DNA from: Morella rubra
Lineage: Eukaryota > Streptophyta > Magnoliopsida > Fagales > Myricaceae
DNA: 64,000 nucleotides
Assembly: GCA_003952965.2 (NCBI GenBank)
Contig: CM025853.1
Coordinates: 17,780,452-17,844,451 of the forward strand
Reading direction: 5' to 3'
A model generated the notes under the pieces. It did not search any database. It worked only from the letters and a program-made list of their open reading frames with translations, and had not been told where the DNA came from. The position numbers were made by a program, and so were the translations under genes. Below are positions 62,216 through 64,000 of this stretch, in pieces (positions within the stretch are counted from its first letter, which is position 1; the number at the start of each line of letters is the position of its first letter).

Positions 62216-63868
62216 CTAATCACAGTTAAGGACAAATAGTGCGCACCCATGGACTTCTACTTCCATTGATATTGACTGGTTGGTCACTCCAAAGTCTTTT
62301 CCACTCCACATTTCTCTGCACTCACACGAAGCTTCCTTCAAGCTTTTGCCAGGAAGTACCTTGGCTATGTCCGATATCTTTGCAGATATTACTGTCTTCT
62401 GTGGGTTCAGATTGAAAAGGGCAACATATATTTCTCCTACAGAAAGCAGAAAAAATGATCATTGTAGTAGGAACAACAGAATTATGCAATTTTTCTGTTT
62501 CTTCCAAAAACTATCCTGCAGTTGGGGAACATGCAGCCGTGAGACTCCACAAATTAAGAGTTACTTTGTTGGTGGGGGAGTCATACCTCTTCTTCCAGTT
62601 GCAATCCAAGAACGAGTGCCACCAGAACTGGCTTTAGCTGCATGAACGATCAGCTAAATTTGAGAATATGCAATGATAGGATTACTGGCAAAACTAATGT
62701 TGCATCAAAGTTTCGAATTTATCACCTTCAACAGATTTCATTGCCGCTGCGCATAGTCCGGAATAGCTATTTACCAGGGTTCCATTATTTTTCAACTCCC
62801 ACATCTGCTAAGACCAAATGTAGCTTTTGATATATTCAAGGTTAAGTGTATATTTCGTTCTGAAAATTACACTAAGGTAAAGCGCATCCCTTGAAAATCT
62901 TGCGAAATATAATAGATTTAGACAATAAAAAGTGAAAGATACCTGGTTTGTGTCCCATCTGCAAGGTGAAAATGCACCTCTCTTGAATTCTTTTGACGTA
63001 AGCCTTTGATTTGGGGAACCACCCAAGCATAATTCCATTCTGTCAGTTGCTAATAAATGGTGTTTACCTTCATACTGCTGTTTGTAGGTCATCCTTTTGT
63101 CTCTACATCAGCATCAATGTATCATAATTGATTTCATTTATACACATAAATGAAAGAGATTATAAAACCAGCAACAACATAAAAACTATAATGAAGTATC
63201 TGAGGCTATCAGTTGGAGAAAGATCAAGCAGTATTACGATGCCAAATGAGGCTCTCCCTTGAACAGACAAAACGGCACTTGATTTTTTCTTCTAAACTTT
63301 TCTTTCCAGCAGATTTTTTCAAGGTCTGGGTCCAGAGCTTCAATTGACCAGCCAATTGCTTTCGAACTTGAGCAGCTTGTGAGGCCCAAAACACGTATAT
63401 CAGATGTTCTTACATCCAGTACAACTCTCCTTGATTGTGAGGCAATAACATGATCTTTATTCTCAATACCATTGGTACTAGTAATATAAGGAAACTGTAC
63501 AGGCAACAAAATTATATGTTATGTTGATATTCAGACAAAGTGCACGTTTTCCACAACCACAAAGATTACATGGGTACACATGCCTCCATGTTGTTTGAGC
63601 TAAAAGAGTTTATCTCCAACAGGGTAGGATTTGTTATGAGATTGTACGTGGCCTCATCAAGCTGTCTAACATCTCCTCCAAACATGAGAGGAGACTTGGC
63701 CATAGACCACAGAGTCATCTGTGAAGACAAAATATGTCAAGGAACAAAAATGAGCACTTGGTTATTTAAAAGGACAGAGAGAACCAACTCAGATGTTCTT
63801 ATAGTTTACCTGAGTGCTTTTCTCGTCTGGGTTAAGGTTACATCTTCTATGAGGACCTTCATTTGAGC
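62216..63868 (-). CDS. GH27 melibiase / beta-L-arabinopyranosidase-like protein, 3' half (5' exons beyond window)
   Basis: Seven exons, in transcription order 63868-63810, 63718-63584, 63494-63238, 63102-62943, 62804-62726, 62637-62587 and 62436-62216, join in phase to 319 residues plus a stop. Diagnostic pieces are MTLWSMAKSPLMFGGDVRQ, TNPTLLEINSFSSNN, LEKICWKEK and GEIYVALFNLN. They match the C-terminal half of plant melibiases like At3g26380 (APSE). The family removes terminal alpha-galactose or beta-L-arabinopyranose from glycans. The catalytic aspartates lie upstream, outside the window. The second visible intron appears to use a GC donor (GAG/GCATGT). The small exons mean no single ORF reveals this gene. 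Confidence 0.9.
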
Positions 63869-64000
63869 CTAATATTTTTATCACCACAAAGGTTAGTAAC
63901 GGTTCTTTCTGTCTAGGCTCAAATCTAAACCTAAGCAGTTAAACCTATCATATTGTTTTAGGGACTTCTGGGATGGCCGAGGCCCTTAACACACGCAATT

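Noticed and set aside
62280..62645. 121-codon plus-strand ORF
   Set aside because: It is antisense to the last exons of the GH27 gene, whose exons join in phase and show family motifs.

Overview
The window is nuclear DNA of a flowering plant, most likely a eudicot. The evidence is AT-rich intergenic DNA, GT-AG introns, a plant-type tRNA-Asn, and plant gene families: GDSL esterase/lipases, DUF868, a clade-B-like PP2C, plant eIF4B, plastid SufE2 and a GH27 melibiase. I cannot name the species.

Layout. 1-12450 holds three tandem GDSL esterase genes (A, B, C) on +, a tRNA-Asn inside intron 1 of gene C, and a DUF868 gene on -. 12451 to about 26350 is a roughly 14 kb block with no recognisable genes, no good ORFs and a composition unlike its neighbours. 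From about 26350 the sequence looks normal again, with the 3' exons of a PP2C (27135-28592) and a hAT-like non-autonomous element (29349-30111). 30223-43087 is an almost perfect reverse-complement copy of 1-12450 (DUF868, gene C with its tRNA, gene B, gene A). This copy also carries a roughly 417 bp error-rich extra repeat in one intron. Further right are a LINE relic, eIF4B (45533-49829, -), a weak unassigned candidate gene (52849-53255, -), SUFE2 (55448-56239, -), about 6 kb of AT-rich intergenic DNA, and the 3' half of a GH27 melibiase gene (62216-63868, -) that runs off the right edge.

Reading of the structure. The arms differ almost only by small indels, several in homopolymers, plus the 417 bp insertion. 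The left arm stops at 12450 exactly where the right arm's homology starts at 30223. The PP2C lacks its 5' catalytic exon just where the odd block begins. The right side (about 26.35-64 kb) makes sense as one continuous locus and, from memory, resembles two Arabidopsis neighbourhoods: SUFE2/PP2C/GDSL near At1g67810-67830, and melibiase/eIF4B1/GDSL near At3g26380-26430. The simplest interpretation is therefore that 26.35-64 kb is genuine, and that 1-26.35 kb is either a very recent inverted duplication or, more likely, an assembly artefact: a duplicated arm joined through unpolished low-quality sequence. I found no convincing new biological system. The palindrome and its spacer are the strongest anomaly.

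How the genes work. The GDSL cluster probably encodes secreted or membrane-anchored ester hydrolases. The others are housekeeping or unrelated: eIF4B in translation initiation, SUFE2 in plastid Fe-S assembly, PP2C in signalling, and GH27 in cell-wall or vacuolar sugar trimming. They share a neighbourhood, not a pathway.
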